Assembly (NCBI GenBank): GCA_035541255.1
Contig: DATKNR010000106.1
Coordinates: 1 to 24,268 of the forward strand
Source of the DNA: JOPF136 sp035541255
GTDB taxonomy: Bacteria > Acidobacteriota > Terriglobia > Acidiferrales > UBA7541
Direction: 5' to 3'
DNA: 24,268 nt
Positions 1 through 8,452 of this stretch are shown piece by piece. The translations under genes and the position numbers were made by a program. Every line of letters starts with the position of its first letter. The first letter of the stretch is position 1. The notes under the pieces were generated by a model. That model had not been told where the DNA came from. It did no database searches and saw only the letters and a program-made list of their open reading frames with translations.

Positions 1-603
1 ACACTACCCGCGCTGCCGTACCCGTTCGACGCGCTCGAGCCGTACATCGACGCGAAAACGATGGAAATCCATCATGACAAGCATCACGCCGCGTATGTGA
101 ACAACCTGAACAAGGCGCTCGAGGGACAGCCGGAACTGGCGTCGAAGTCGCTGGAGGCGCTGATCGGCAACCTGGACGCGGTGCCCGAATCGATCCGCGG
201 GGCCGTGCGGAACAACGGCGGCGGACACTGGAATCATTCGATGTTCTGGAAAATCATGAAAAAGGGCGGAGGGGGAGAGCCACGGGGCCCGGTGGCGGAC
301 GCGATCAAATCGAGCTTCGGGGATTTCGGCAGCTTCAAGGCGAAAATCAACGAGGCAGGAATGAAGCGGTTCGGGAGCGGCTGGTCGTGGCTGTTCGTCA
401 AGGACGGGAAAGCGGTGATCGACTCGACGCCGAACCAGGACTGCCCGATCATGGCGGGCGGAAAGCCCGTGATGGGAGTGGACGTGTGGGAACACGCCTA
501 CTACCTGAAATATCAGAACCGTCGGAACGAGTACCTGGACGCGTGGTGGAATACGCTGGACTGGGACGCCATCAACGCGAACTACGAGGCAGCGAAGAAG
601 TAG
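1..603 (+). CDS. sodA: Superoxide dismutase, Mn-type (5' end cut by window)
   Basis: Dismutates superoxide to oxygen and hydrogen peroxide. The reading frame is open from base 1, so the gene is cut by the window edge. Only about the first few residues are missing, since the visible start TLPALPYPFDALEPYID is the usual SOD N-terminus. The metal ligands are visible: His in MEIHHDKHH, His in GGGHWNHSMFW, and Asp and His in DVWEHAYY. Metal type: Gln is present in TPNQDCPIM (the MnSOD position) and Gly occupies the place where FeSOD has Gln before the xWNH motif. This points to Mn, although cambialistic enzymes exist. No signal peptide can be judged because the N-terminus is lost. The gene ends in TAG and is followed 26 bp later by a strong intrinsic terminator, so it probably ends its own transcript. 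The family call is secure and the metal call is moderately secure. Confidence 0.95.
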   Translation, partial: TLPALPYPFDALEPYIDAKTMEIHHDKHHAAYVNNLNKALEGQPELASKSLEALIGNLDAVPESIRGAVRNNGGGHWNHSMFWKIMKKGGGGEPRGPVADAIKSSFGDFGSFKAKINEAGMKRFGSGWSWLFVKDGKAVIDSTPNQDCPIMAGGKPVMGVDVWEHAYYLKYQNRRNEYLDAWWNTLDWDAINANYEAAKK

Positions 604-628
604 CTTTTTCCGACAAAGGAAATCCTTG

Positions 629-669
629 AACGGCCCGCGCGGCGAGAGTTGCGCGGGCCGTTGTGTTTT
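629..669 (+). terminator. Rho-independent terminator after the SOD gene
   Basis: A perfect 12-bp inverted repeat (AACGGCCCGCGC at 629-640 and GCGCGGGCCGTT at 651-662) encloses a 10-nt loop. It is followed by a T-rich stretch, GTGTTTTC. The position just after the SOD stop codon fits termination of that gene. Confidence 0.85.
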
Positions 670-722
670 CGGCGGGAGCGTGGACAGCCGGAGTACACTG
701 GTGCGGCGCAGGGGGATGCGAA

Positions 723-1499
723 ATGGCTGCTGAATGGAGCGGTGGGCTCGTGGCGCTGGCGACGGCGCAGATTTCATTTCCTCACGGGGGATCGATCGCG
801 GAACAGCTCGCGCTGCGCTGGATGCATTTTGTGGCCGGGATTATGTGGATCGGATTTCTCTACTTTTTCAATTTCGTGTCGGGACCGGTGATGAGAGAGA
901 TGGACGCCACGGGACGCTCGCGGGCGTACGCGTCGCTGATCCCGAAAGCGATGTGGTGGTTTCGCTGGTCGGCAGTGGTGGCGTGGCTGGCGGGATTCCG
1001 CTACTTCATGATCCTGGCGAAGGACGACGCGGGGAACGGGGGGAACGCGGGGCTGATGTGGAAATGGCTGGGAATCTGGTTCGGCGTGTGGCTGGTGGCG
1101 TATGTGCTGCTGCACGGATTCCTGATGATGAGCGAAGGTCCGATGAAGAACGGCTGGGTGCTGGCGGTGGCGTCGACCCTAGTGGTGGCGGCGGCGATCT
1201 GGCTGGTGGTGGAGCTGATTGCCGGACCGGCCACGGGCAACCGGACGCTGTGCATTTCGATTGGCGGCGGGCTGGGCACGGTGATGCTGTGGCTGGTGTG
1301 GGGAATCGTGTGGCGATGCCAGAAGCGGCTGATCAAATGGCACACGGCGGCGGTGCGCGAGGGCGCGGCGCTTCCTGCGGAGGCCGCTGTGCTGGCGCGG
1401 CGTGCGTACCTGGCATCACGGATGGGCTTCTGGCTGTCGTTCCCGCTGCTGTTCTTCATGGCCGCGTCGGCGCACTATCCGTTTCTTTCCGGAAAATAA
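723..1499 (+). CDS. PuuD/Urate_ox_N-like integral membrane protein without cytochrome domain
   Basis: A 258-residue, very hydrophobic protein with several predicted membrane helices. It resembles the N-terminal membrane part of the cytochrome-type urate oxidase PuuD (Urate_ox_N family). Features supporting this are the early LRWMHFVAGIMWIGFLYFF segment, then MWWFRWSAVVAWLAG, LHGFLMM, and a final SAHYPF just before the stop. Family PuuD proteins carry a C-terminal cytochrome c domain, but this one stops straight after the membrane part and has no CxxCH motif. Oxidation of urate is therefore not implied, and the conserved histidines suggest haem or quinone chemistry at most. The ATG at 723 was chosen because AGGGGG lies about 8 nt upstream. 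A longer frame from 663 exists but crosses the terminator side and lacks a ribosome site. The gene converges on the peptidase gene, leaving only 12 bp between stops. Confidence 0.75.
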   Translation: MAAEWSGGLVALATAQISFPHGGSIAEQLALRWMHFVAGIMWIGFLYFFNFVSGPVMREMDATGRSRAYASLIPKAMWWFRWSAVVAWLAGFRYFMILAKDDAGNGGNAGLMWKWLGIWFGVWLVAYVLLHGFLMMSEGPMKNGWVLAVASTLVVAAAIWLVVELIAGPATGNRTLCISIGGGLGTVMLWLVWGIVWRCQKRLIKWHTAAVREGAALPAEAAVLARRAYLASRMGFWLSFPLLFFMAASAHYPFLSGK

Positions 1500-1511
1500 A
1501 TCGTACGAATC

Positions 1512-3572
1512 TTAGCGGAGGTGGGAGTCGAACCAGGCGAGGGTGCGGCGAGTGCGGTCGCGCTCGTCGGCAGGCTTCATGAACCTGTGGCCCTCGTTGG
1601 CGTAGACGACGAGCTGAGTTTCGACGCCGAGAGTTCTGAGCGCGTGCCAGAATTCGTAGGACTGGGGAGCGGGGCATTCGCCGTCGCTATCGCCAACGAG
1701 GATGAGAGTGGGCGTACGGACGTTCTTGATGAACGTGATCGGTGAGCTTTTCGCATAGACGGCGGGATCGTCGTAAACCGAGGCGCCGAAAAACGGAATC
1801 AACCACTGGTCAATCTGATTTTCGCCGTAGTAGCTGAGAAAATCGGCCAGACCCGCGCCGGCCATGGCGGCTCGGAATCGGTCCGTGTGCGTGACGGCCC
1901 ACATGGTCATGTAGCCGCCGTAGCTCCATCCGGTGATGCCGAGGCGATGCGGGTCAATGGGCGCGACGCGGATAGCTTCGTCCACTCCGGCGAGGATGTC
2001 GCGAAAATCGCCATAACCGAAATCCTTGACGTTGGCGCGCGTGAAGGCTTCCCCCTGGCCGAAACTGCCGCGGGGATTGGGAAGCAACAGAAAGTAACCT
2101 GCGGCGGCCAGCGGCATGATGAAACTGCCGCTCGAAGGCCAGGTGGACTGCACGACGGAGCCGGGACCACCGTGGACGCCGACGATGAGTGGATATTTTT
2201 TCGAAGGATCGAAACCGGCGGGATAGATGAGCCAGCCCTGCACGTCGTAAGCATCGGATTTCCAGTGGATGCTCCTCGCCTCGCCCCAGGGCGGCTTGAT
2301 GCCGTCATTGAGATGAGTGAGCTGCTGCCAATGACCGATGCGGCCGGCCCAGACTTCCGGAGGAGAGGAGAACGAGCTGCGCACGGAGGCGGCAGCCGAG
2401 CCGTCGCGGGCAACAGAAAGTTTTCCGTTTTGATCATCGCTCTCGAGCCGGACCTGGTCCTGGAACAGCAGCTCGGCACGGCCGGATGCCGGGTCGAGGG
2501 CGGAGATGCCGGAGTCACCTCCAATAGCCTCGCTGAAAAGAATGCGGCCGTCGCGAATCCACGTGAGCCAGCTCCCGGACGATTTCCTGCCCGGGGTGAG
2601 GTTCACGGCCTCGCCGCCGGAGGCGGAAACCGCGTAGATATCGCCGCCGACGGAGCCCTCGTCGCTCATGAGGCCGGCGATGATGGCGATGCGCTTGCCG
2701 TCGGGCGACCAGGAGGGGTTGGCGATCTGGAGCGGCGGCTTGTAGATGGATTGCATGGAGGCCGGAGGCGCAGCGTCGAGGGTGTAGAGCTGCGCGACAT
2801 ACCAGTTGTTGTCCCCGTTGCCGTTCGCGGCGATCACGGCGAAGCGCGAACTGTCCGGGGACCAGTCGTATTCGTAGATGTACATATCGGCGGGAGAGAG
2901 CGTGCGAAACTCGCCTGTGGCGACGTTGACGACGGAGAGACGCTGCTCGAAATAGGTGTCCTTGATCTCGCCGGTTTCGTGCGTTTCCGCGACGAGAGGG
3001 CCGGCGGCGCGCGTGGCATGTTCCGTGTAGAGGACGGCAATGAACTTGGAGTCGGGCGACCACTGCGGATTGGCGAGCAGACCGGTGACGCTGGTGAGTT
3101 TTCTGGCCGGCCCGCCCGGCTCCGCGACATACAACTGGAGCTGGCCGGGCTTCTCAGCGTCGGAGAGAAAGGCGATGCGGCCGCTGTCGGGCGACCAGGC
3201 CACGGAGCCTTCCGCATGCGGAGCTTTTGCAGCGCTTCCTGCTGCGCTCACTGAACTTGTTTTTTGCCCGGGAGAAAGCGAGGTAATCGAAATTCGCGAA
3301 TGACTGCTGGGGGCTCCGCCGGGGGCGCGCAGCTTTTCGACCCAGGCGACCCTGGTTCCGTCGGGTGAAATGGCGGCCTGGGCGACGCTGCGCGTGGCGA
3401 ACAGAGCGTCGAGCGCGGTATCGGCCGGTGAAGCGGGATGCTGCTGCGCGGCCTGGTGTGCGGAGGCGCGTGGCGCGGGCTTCTGGCGCTGCGGTTGCTG
3501 CGCAAAGGATACGGGAGGCGCGGGAACTGCAAAGAGCGCGAGGAGAGCGCAGGCGCGGGGGAGAAGAGTCAT
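1512..3572 (-). CDS. Secreted S9 family (prolyl oligopeptidase-like) peptidase
   Basis: Serine peptidase of the S9 family (dipeptidyl-peptidase/acylaminoacyl-peptidase type), 686 residues, probably exported and cleaving short peptides. The N-terminus MTLLPRACALLALFAVPAP has a signal peptide that should be cut near SFA-QQ, followed by a Pro/Gln/Ala-rich linker. Residues from about 45 to 400 hold beta-propeller repeats with recurring WSPDS/WSPDG blades. The C-terminal alpha/beta-hydrolase domain has the triad Ser550 (GWSYGGY), Asp630 (GDSDGE) and His662 (NEGHRF). Start choice: the ATG at 3572 has AGG about 9 nt upstream. The in-frame ATG at 3587 lacks a ribosome site but remains possible. The gene lies 38 bp downstream of a hypothetical gene on the same strand, so the two are probably co-transcribed. 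Confidence 0.9.
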   Translation of the reverse strand: MTLLPRACALLALFAVPAPPVSFAQQPQRQKPAPRASAHQAAQQHPASPADTALDALFATRSVAQAAISPDGTRVAWVEKLRAPGGAPSSHSRISITSLSPGQKTSSVSAAGSAAKAPHAEGSVAWSPDSGRIAFLSDAEKPGQLQLYVAEPGGPARKLTSVTGLLANPQWSPDSKFIAVLYTEHATRAAGPLVAETHETGEIKDTYFEQRLSVVNVATGEFRTLSPADMYIYEYDWSPDSSRFAVIAANGNGDNNWYVAQLYTLDAAPPASMQSIYKPPLQIANPSWSPDGKRIAIIAGLMSDEGSVGGDIYAVSASGGEAVNLTPGRKSSGSWLTWIRDGRILFSEAIGGDSGISALDPASGRAELLFQDQVRLESDDQNGKLSVARDGSAAASVRSSFSSPPEVWAGRIGHWQQLTHLNDGIKPPWGEARSIHWKSDAYDVQGWLIYPAGFDPSKKYPLIVGVHGGPGSVVQSTWPSSGSFIMPLAAAGYFLLLPNPRGSFGQGEAFTRANVKDFGYGDFRDILAGVDEAIRVAPIDPHRLGITGWSYGGYMTMWAVTHTDRFRAAMAGAGLADFLSYYGENQIDQWLIPFFGASVYDDPAVYAKSSPITFIKNVRTPTLILVGDSDGECPAPQSYEFWHALRTLGVETQLVVYANEGHRFMKPADERDRTRRTLAWFDSHLR

Positions 3573-3610
3573 GGATGCCGACCTCATGGCGGGAAGGCAT
3601 CTTACTACCG

Positions 3611-4192
3611 TCAGCGGCGAAAGGCGGTTCGGAGAATGCTGCGCGCTTTCGCATCGAGCTCCTGATGCAGTTTTGCGGCGGCACGGCGGGCGCGATCGAG
3701 CATGGCGGGATCGAGCATGAAGCCGCAGCGGTCGGCAAATGGGCCGAGGTCCGATTTCCCGCGGCGCGGGCGAGCGCCGCGTGCGCGAAGACACTGCGAG
3801 TAGAGATCCAGGTCGTGCCAGAAGCGTTCCAATTCCTCCTGCCGCCATTCCAGGGTTTCAGCCAGGCACTCGTAAAATTCCACGCGGAAGCGGCGGAGCA
3901 GCGGATCTTCCCCGGAGGCGAGGGCACGGGCGGGTGCGCCACCGGCGCGGAGCAGGCGGGGCAGGTCCGACTCCACGCGGGCAACCAGGGCGAGCAGACA
4001 CTCGCGATGAATCATGGCGACGAGTTCGCGGTAGCGCGGCAGGTGCGCGGTGAGCGAGGCGCGGCGATAACGCTCGGCGTAGCGGAGGATGAAGCGGGCG
4101 GCCAGGCCGCCGCCGCCGAGCGCGGCGCTGAGATGGAGCGCGACGGCGCGCGCGGCTTCCTTCAGGTGTTCGTAGCCGCTAGTTCCGGACAT
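3611..4192 (-). CDS. Hypothetical all-helical protein, 193 aa
   Basis: I do not recognise a family. The 193-residue product is rich in Ala, Arg, Leu and Glu and looks almost wholly helical, with no signal peptide or membrane segment. It contains a run around residues 85-125 with aromatic and acidic residues (FRVEFYECLAETLEWRQEE, then RFWHDLDLY) and a basic RARGARPRRGK patch near 138-148. The ATG at 4192 was chosen because it opens the part with consistent codon use. An extension to 4312 would read through the putative lon terminator and no ribosome site supports either. It lies upstream of, and close to, the S9 peptidase gene and downstream of lon. A role linked to the peptidase is only a guess from position. 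Confidence 0.6.
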   Translation of the reverse strand: MSGTSGYEHLKEAARAVALHLSAALGGGGLAARFILRYAERYRRASLTAHLPRYRELVAMIHRECLLALVARVESDLPRLLRAGGAPARALASGEDPLLRRFRVEFYECLAETLEWRQEELERFWHDLDLYSQCLRARGARPRRGKSDLGPFADRCGFMLDPAMLDRARRAAAKLHQELDAKARSILRTAFRR

Positions 4193-4260
4193 GGACGGGA
4201 TTAGTGTCGGCCGAATCGGGGGAAAAATACAGGAAGGGCGGACGCGAGGTTTCGCAGCGG

Positions 4261-4306
4261 AAAAAAGAGAGGAGCGGACGCGTGCCAACGGCAGGCCCGG
4301 GTCCGC
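4261..4306 (-). terminator. Possible intrinsic terminator after lon
   Basis: Read on the minus strand, GCGGAC (4306-4301) pairs with GTCCGC (4279-4274), with an inner TGCC-GTT-GGCA hairpin between them. Seven bases later comes a run of six T (4266-4261). The position 12 bp after the lon stop fits. The gap between stem and T-run and the internal loop make it weaker than a standard terminator. Confidence 0.4.
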
Positions 4307-4317
4307 CCTCACGAGAG

Positions 4318-6780
4318 TCAGTGAAAGGTGGAAGACGGAGGCGTGGTGCTCTTGGGCGCCGGCTTCTCCTCCGGACGCACAGGAGTGACCGGAGGAGTGG
4401 AAGGAGGCGCGGGCTCACGCGTGACGGGCTCGAGTTTGCCGATGGCGAACTCGATGGCCTGGTCGAGAGTGCGGACGTAGTGCAGCTCGAGTCCCTGCAG
4501 CATCTCGGGCTGGAGGTCTTCCTTCACGTTGGGCTCATTGTCCGCCGGAAGAATGATGTGCTGGATGCCGGCACGCTTGGCGCCGAGCACCTTTTCCTTG
4601 ATGCCGCCGACGGGAAGAATTACGCCGGAGAGCGAAGTCTCGCCGGTCATGGCCACGCGCGGGCGGACCTGGCGGCCGGAGAGAAGGCTGACGAGCGCGG
4701 TGACCATGGCGGCGCCGGCGGAGGGGCCGTCCTTCGGAACGGCGCCGGCCGGGACGTGGATGTGCACGTCGCTGTTTTTGAAGAATTCGGGATCGATGCC
4801 GAGGCGATCGGCGTTGGCGCGCACCCACGTGAGCGCGGCGTTGATGGATTCCTTCATGACGTCGCCGAGCGAGCCGGTCATAGTGAACTGCTTGCCGCCG
4901 GGCATGCGCGAGGCTTCGATGAAGACGATGTCGCCGCCGGCGGGAGTCCAGACGAGGCCGACGGAGACCCCGGGCCGGTTGACGCGCTCTTCGACTTCCT
5001 TTTCCGTGCGGAATTTGGGCACGCCCAGGGCCTGGCGGACAACTTCATCGGTCACTTCGAGTTTGTCCGTCTGTCCTTCGGCGATGCGGCGGGCCTGACG
5101 GCGGGAAAGCGTGGCAATCTCGCGCTCGAGATTGCGGACGCCGGCTTCGCGCGTGTAGCTGTGGATGATTTCGCGCAGGCCGCTTTCGGTGAACTCGATG
5201 TTTTCGCCTTCCTTCAGGCCGTGCTCCTTGGCCTGCTTGGGGATGAGGTATTTGCGCGCGATGTGGATCTTTTCTTCCTCGGTGTAGCCGGGAAGTTCGA
5301 TGATCTCCATGCGATCGCGCAGCGGCTCGGGGATGGGATCCATCCAGTTGGCCGTGGCGATGAAAATGACTCTGGAGAGATCGAACGGCACGTCGAGATA
5401 GTGATCGCGGAACGTGGCGTTCTGCTCGGGGTCGAGCACTTCCATGAGAGCGGCGGAAGGATCGCCGCGGAAATCGCGGCCCAGCTTGTCCACCTCGTCG
5501 AGCATGAAGACGGGGTCGTTGGTCTCCGCGCGGCGGATGCCCTGGATGATCTGGCCTGGCAGCGCGCCGATGTAAGTGCGGCGATGGCCGCGGATTTCGG
5601 CCTCATCGTGCATGCCGCCCAGAGAGATGCGGACGAATTTGCGTCCCATGGCCCGGGCGATGGATTTGCCGAGAGAAGTCTTGCCGACACCTGGAGGCCC
5701 GACGAAGCAAAGGATCGGCCCCTTCATGGCGGGCTGGAGTTTCTTGACCGCGAGATATTCGAGGATGCGTTCCTTGACCTTCTTCAGGTCGTAGTGATCC
5801 TCGTCGAGGATGGTCTGCGCCTTGCCCATTTCGATTTCTTCTGCGCCGGACGATTTCTGCCAGGGCAGCGTGGTCATCCAGTCGAGATAGGTGCGCGAGA
5901 CCATGTACTCGGCGGAAGCGGACTGCATTTTGCTGAGGCGCTTGAGCTCGCGCTCGCACTCCTTGCGCGCTTCGGGAGACATGCCGCTGGCTTCAATCTT
6001 CTTGCGCAGCTCTTCGATTTCGCTCTGGACGTCGTCGGATTCGCCCAGTTCCTTCTGAATCGCTTTCATCTGTTCGCGGAGCAGGTATTCGCGCTGATTC
6101 TGGTTGACCTGTTCCTGCACCTGCTCCTGAATCTTGGAGCGGAGTTCGAGGACTTCGAGTTCTTTGGAGAGCTCGCGAACGAGGCTCTCCAGGCGCTTGC
6201 GGACACTGGAGGTTTCCAGCAGCTCCTGGCGGAGCAGTGTGGAAAGCGACGGAAGGGTGTGAGCGATGAAGTCGGAAAGGCGTCCCGGGTCTTCGTGGCC
6301 CATCACCTGATTCTGCAAATCGTCGGAGAGCTGCGGGGAGCGCGCGACGACGTCGCGGAACAACTCCTGAGCCTGGCGGACCAGAGCGGTCAGTTCGCTG
6401 TCGACCGGACCGAGAACGTCGGCCTCCACATTCACCCGCGCACGAAGGAACGGGCGGAAGGAAACCATTTCCGCCACACGAATACGCTGCAGGCCTTCCA
6501 GGAACACGACCACCGTGTTGTTGGGCATGCGAACCATCTTGTGAATCTTGGCTGCGGTACCGACCGCATGGAGGTCAGTGCCCGTGGGCTCTTCAATGCG
6601 CGGGTCGAGCTGCGCGACCACGCCGATCACCTTCTCGTCCCCGTGGAGGGACTCGAGCAGGGCCAGGGAACTCTCGCGGCCCACAGTCAAGGGCATGACC
6701 GCGCCAGGAAACAGCACGGTCTCCCGGACCGGCAGGATCGGAAGCTCGGGAGGGATACGGACTTGTTTGTCTGCCATCAC
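4318..6780 (-). CDS. lon: ATP-dependent protease La (LonA)
   Basis: Cytoplasmic AAA+ serine protease that degrades misfolded and regulatory proteins. At 820 residues it has the usual LonA length. Domain order: N-terminal LON substrate domain (about 10-205, opening IPPELPILPVRETVLFPGA); a long helical, coiled-coil stretch (about 190-285); the AAA+ module with Walker A GPPGVGKT (361-368) and Walker B VFMLDEVDK (424-432); and the protease domain with catalytic Ser687 (DGPSAGAA) and Lys730 (GGIKEKVLGAKRAGI). After about residue 783 comes a Pro/Thr/Lys-rich tail of about 37 residues that ordinary Lon lacks. The first of two adjacent ATG codons is taken, since GAGGAG lies 6 nt upstream of it. The second (6777) is equally possible. 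The upstream gap is AT-rich and likely carries the promoter. Confidence 0.97.
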   Translation of the reverse strand: MMADKQVRIPPELPILPVRETVLFPGAVMPLTVGRESSLALLESLHGDEKVIGVVAQLDPRIEEPTGTDLHAVGTAAKIHKMVRMPNNTVVVFLEGLQRIRVAEMVSFRPFLRARVNVEADVLGPVDSELTALVRQAQELFRDVVARSPQLSDDLQNQVMGHEDPGRLSDFIAHTLPSLSTLLRQELLETSSVRKRLESLVRELSKELEVLELRSKIQEQVQEQVNQNQREYLLREQMKAIQKELGESDDVQSEIEELRKKIEASGMSPEARKECERELKRLSKMQSASAEYMVSRTYLDWMTTLPWQKSSGAEEIEMGKAQTILDEDHYDLKKVKERILEYLAVKKLQPAMKGPILCFVGPPGVGKTSLGKSIARAMGRKFVRISLGGMHDEAEIRGHRRTYIGALPGQIIQGIRRAETNDPVFMLDEVDKLGRDFRGDPSAALMEVLDPEQNATFRDHYLDVPFDLSRVIFIATANWMDPIPEPLRDRMEIIELPGYTEEEKIHIARKYLIPKQAKEHGLKEGENIEFTESGLREIIHSYTREAGVRNLEREIATLSRRQARRIAEGQTDKLEVTDEVVRQALGVPKFRTEKEVEERVNRPGVSVGLVWTPAGGDIVFIEASRMPGGKQFTMTGSLGDVMKESINAALTWVRANADRLGIDPEFFKNSDVHIHVPAGAVPKDGPSAGAAMVTALVSLLSGRQVRPRVAMTGETSLSGVILPVGGIKEKVLGAKRAGIQHIILPADNEPNVKEDLQPEMLQGLELHYVRTLDQAIEFAIGKLEPVTREPAPPSTPPVTPVRPEEKPAPKSTTPPSSTFH

Positions 6781-6869
6781 AGGCTCCTCAATGCCTCATT
6801 CTCCGCAGGCAAAGCGGAAGGAGGCACCTAACCAGTTGGATGCGATGAAGCGAAACGGGTTGCGCAGCA

Positions 6870-6990
6870 TCACTGTTCAAAACTAAGCATACCTTAGCGT
6901 ATTTCACTAAATATTGCAAATCACCCTCAACATGTTGATACAGAAAAGTTTATTTCAGTTATCTAGCGCATCCGTGAGATAGATACATCC
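6870..6990 (-). promoter_or_regulatory. AT-rich upstream region of lon with palindromes
   Basis: This stretch is clearly AT-rich in an otherwise GC-rich window and lies between cca and lon, so it probably holds the lon promoter. It contains a perfect 12-bp palindrome TCAACATGTTGA (6927-6938), an inverted repeat TATCTA/TAGATA with a 14-nt spacer (6960-6985), and CTAAG/CTTAG with a 5-nt spacer (6883-6897). No convincing -35/-10 pair is visible. The best on the minus strand is TTGAGG (6930-6925), 18 nt before TGAAAT. A CIRCE element is not present. Confidence 0.45.
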
Positions 6991-7008
6991 CTCCTTGCCT
7001 GCTTGGGC

Positions 7009-8364
7009 TCACGTCTCGGGCACCGTCAGGCCTGCGGCCTGGTCCGAAACCTGGCGCACGAACTGGAGGGCCTGGTCACGCGTAGTGACGCGGCCTTCCA
7101 ACTGAGCTTCTTCGACGGCATCCAGGATCCGCCGGTAGCCGGGACCAGGGGGCAGGCCCATCTGCTTGAGGTCGTCGCCGTTGACCAGGCGGACTGGGCG
7201 GACGGCCTCGGGCGGCGTTTCGGCTAGAAACCGACGGACGTATTCGTAAGCATCCAGATTGCGGTGGGAGGCGAGGCAATCCATGCGATGCAGCTCGAGA
7301 TGCTCGTCAAAGCAGGGCTGGCGGACGAATCGCTTGAGGGTGGCGGGCCGCATGGCGGCGACGTCCTTGAAACGGAGATGCTGGGCGACGAGCGCGCCGA
7401 CCCGCTCCGCGTCTTCACCGGAGAATCGCAGGCGGGCAGCAATGTCCCGAGCCATGCGGGTGCCCACTTCAACGTGACCATCGAAGCGGATGCGGTCGCC
7501 GGGCGCGCGGGGAGGCGCAAAGGTGGGCGGCTTGCCGACGTCATGGAGGAGCGCGCCCCAGGCGAGAGTGGGGGAAGCGCCCGCGGGCAACTGCTCGAGA
7601 AGCAGGAGCGTGTGAATCCACACGTCGCCTTCGGGATGAAATTCGGGAGGCTGCTGTACGCCGTGCATGCGGGCGATTTCGGGGAGGAGGGGCGTGAGCA
7701 GTCCCGTTTCGTCGAGCAACTGGAAGCCGCGGCGCGCACCGCCTTCGGTGAGAATGCGGGTCAATTCGTCGCGGATGCGTTCGGCGGAGACGGCAGTGAT
7801 TTCCGAAGCGTGGCGGCAGACGGCGGCAAACGTGGCCGGCTCGATGGTGTAGCCGAGCCGGGCAGCAAAGCGGATGGCGCGGAGCAAGCGGAGCTTGTCT
7901 TCGCAGAAGCGCGCCTCCGGATCACCGATGGCGCGAACGATACGGGCGCGGAGATCAGCCTGGCCGCCGACAAAGTCCAGGATGCGGTTGTCGCGCGGAT
8001 CGAGGAGGAGGCCGTTGATGGTGAAATCGCGGCGGCGAACATCTTCCTCCGCAGAGCCGGAAAAGGCGACGGCATCGGGGCGGCGGCCATCGGAGTAGGA
8101 AAGGTCGGTGCGGAAGGTGGCGACTTCAACCTTTGCGCTGGAGCCCGGATCGAGAACCAGGATGACGCCAAAGGCGGCGCCCACGCCGACGCTGCCGGGA
8201 AAAAGGGCCTGGACTCGGTCCGGAGTGGCGTCGGTGGAGACGTCGAAATCCTGAGCGGGCCGGCCGAGAACGATATCGCGCACACAACCGCCGACGAGGT
8301 AGGCCTGGTGTCCCGCAGCGCGGAGAACGCTGCAAATACGCTCCGCGAATGGGCGCGCATCCAT
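7009..8364 (-). CDS. cca: CCA-adding enzyme / tRNA nucleotidyltransferase with HD domain
   Basis: Adds or repairs the 3' CCA of tRNA (class II nucleotidyltransferase family), cytoplasmic. The product has 451 residues. The head domain shows YLVGGCVRD (about 22-30), then the metal-binding DFDVSTDA (Asp39, Asp41) and RRDFTINGLLLDP (about 111-123). The RNA-binding neck carries EDKLRLLRAIRFAARLGY. A C-terminal HD phosphohydrolase domain begins at HDVGK (about 274-278). Poly(A) polymerase I and bacterial A- or CC-adding enzymes share this architecture, so the exact activity is less certain than the family. The ATG at 8364 is taken because homology starts right after it. No good ribosome site is seen, and a TTG a few codons upstream is an alternative. 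It lies 88 bp downstream of the phosphatase gene. Confidence 0.88.
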   Translation of the reverse strand: MDARPFAERICSVLRAAGHQAYLVGGCVRDIVLGRPAQDFDVSTDATPDRVQALFPGSVGVGAAFGVILVLDPGSSAKVEVATFRTDLSYSDGRRPDAVAFSGSAEEDVRRRDFTINGLLLDPRDNRILDFVGGQADLRARIVRAIGDPEARFCEDKLRLLRAIRFAARLGYTIEPATFAAVCRHASEITAVSAERIRDELTRILTEGGARRGFQLLDETGLLTPLLPEIARMHGVQQPPEFHPEGDVWIHTLLLLEQLPAGASPTLAWGALLHDVGKPPTFAPPRAPGDRIRFDGHVEVGTRMARDIAARLRFSGEDAERVGALVAQHLRFKDVAAMRPATLKRFVRQPCFDEHLELHRMDCLASHRNLDAYEYVRRFLAETPPEAVRPVRLVNGDDLKQMGLPPGPGYRRILDAVEEAQLEGRVTTRDQALQFVRQVSDQAAGLTVPET

Positions 8365-8452
8365 AGGGTGATTATCGGCCAACCGCCGGGCGAGCGACAA
8401 GGCACGCAGCGCGGGGAGTTGCAAGCACAAGCCGCCCGGGCGGACCTGAAAT

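Noticed and set aside
1887..3254. 455-codon plus-strand frame across the S9 peptidase
   Set aside because: It is an antisense shadow of the peptidase, with Gly/Asp/Arg-rich composition and no motifs. Similar shadows over cca, dinB and prmC were dropped for the same reason.
4204..6831. 875-codon open frame on the plus strand across lon
   Set aside because: It is antisense to an unmistakable lon gene. In GC-rich DNA the opposite frame stays open through codon bias, and the translation shows no family motifs.
6853..6883. Heat-shock sigma-32 type promoter before lon (TTTTGAA and CCCGTTT)
   Set aside because: The -10 match is poor and the sigma-32 consensus may not hold in this phylum.
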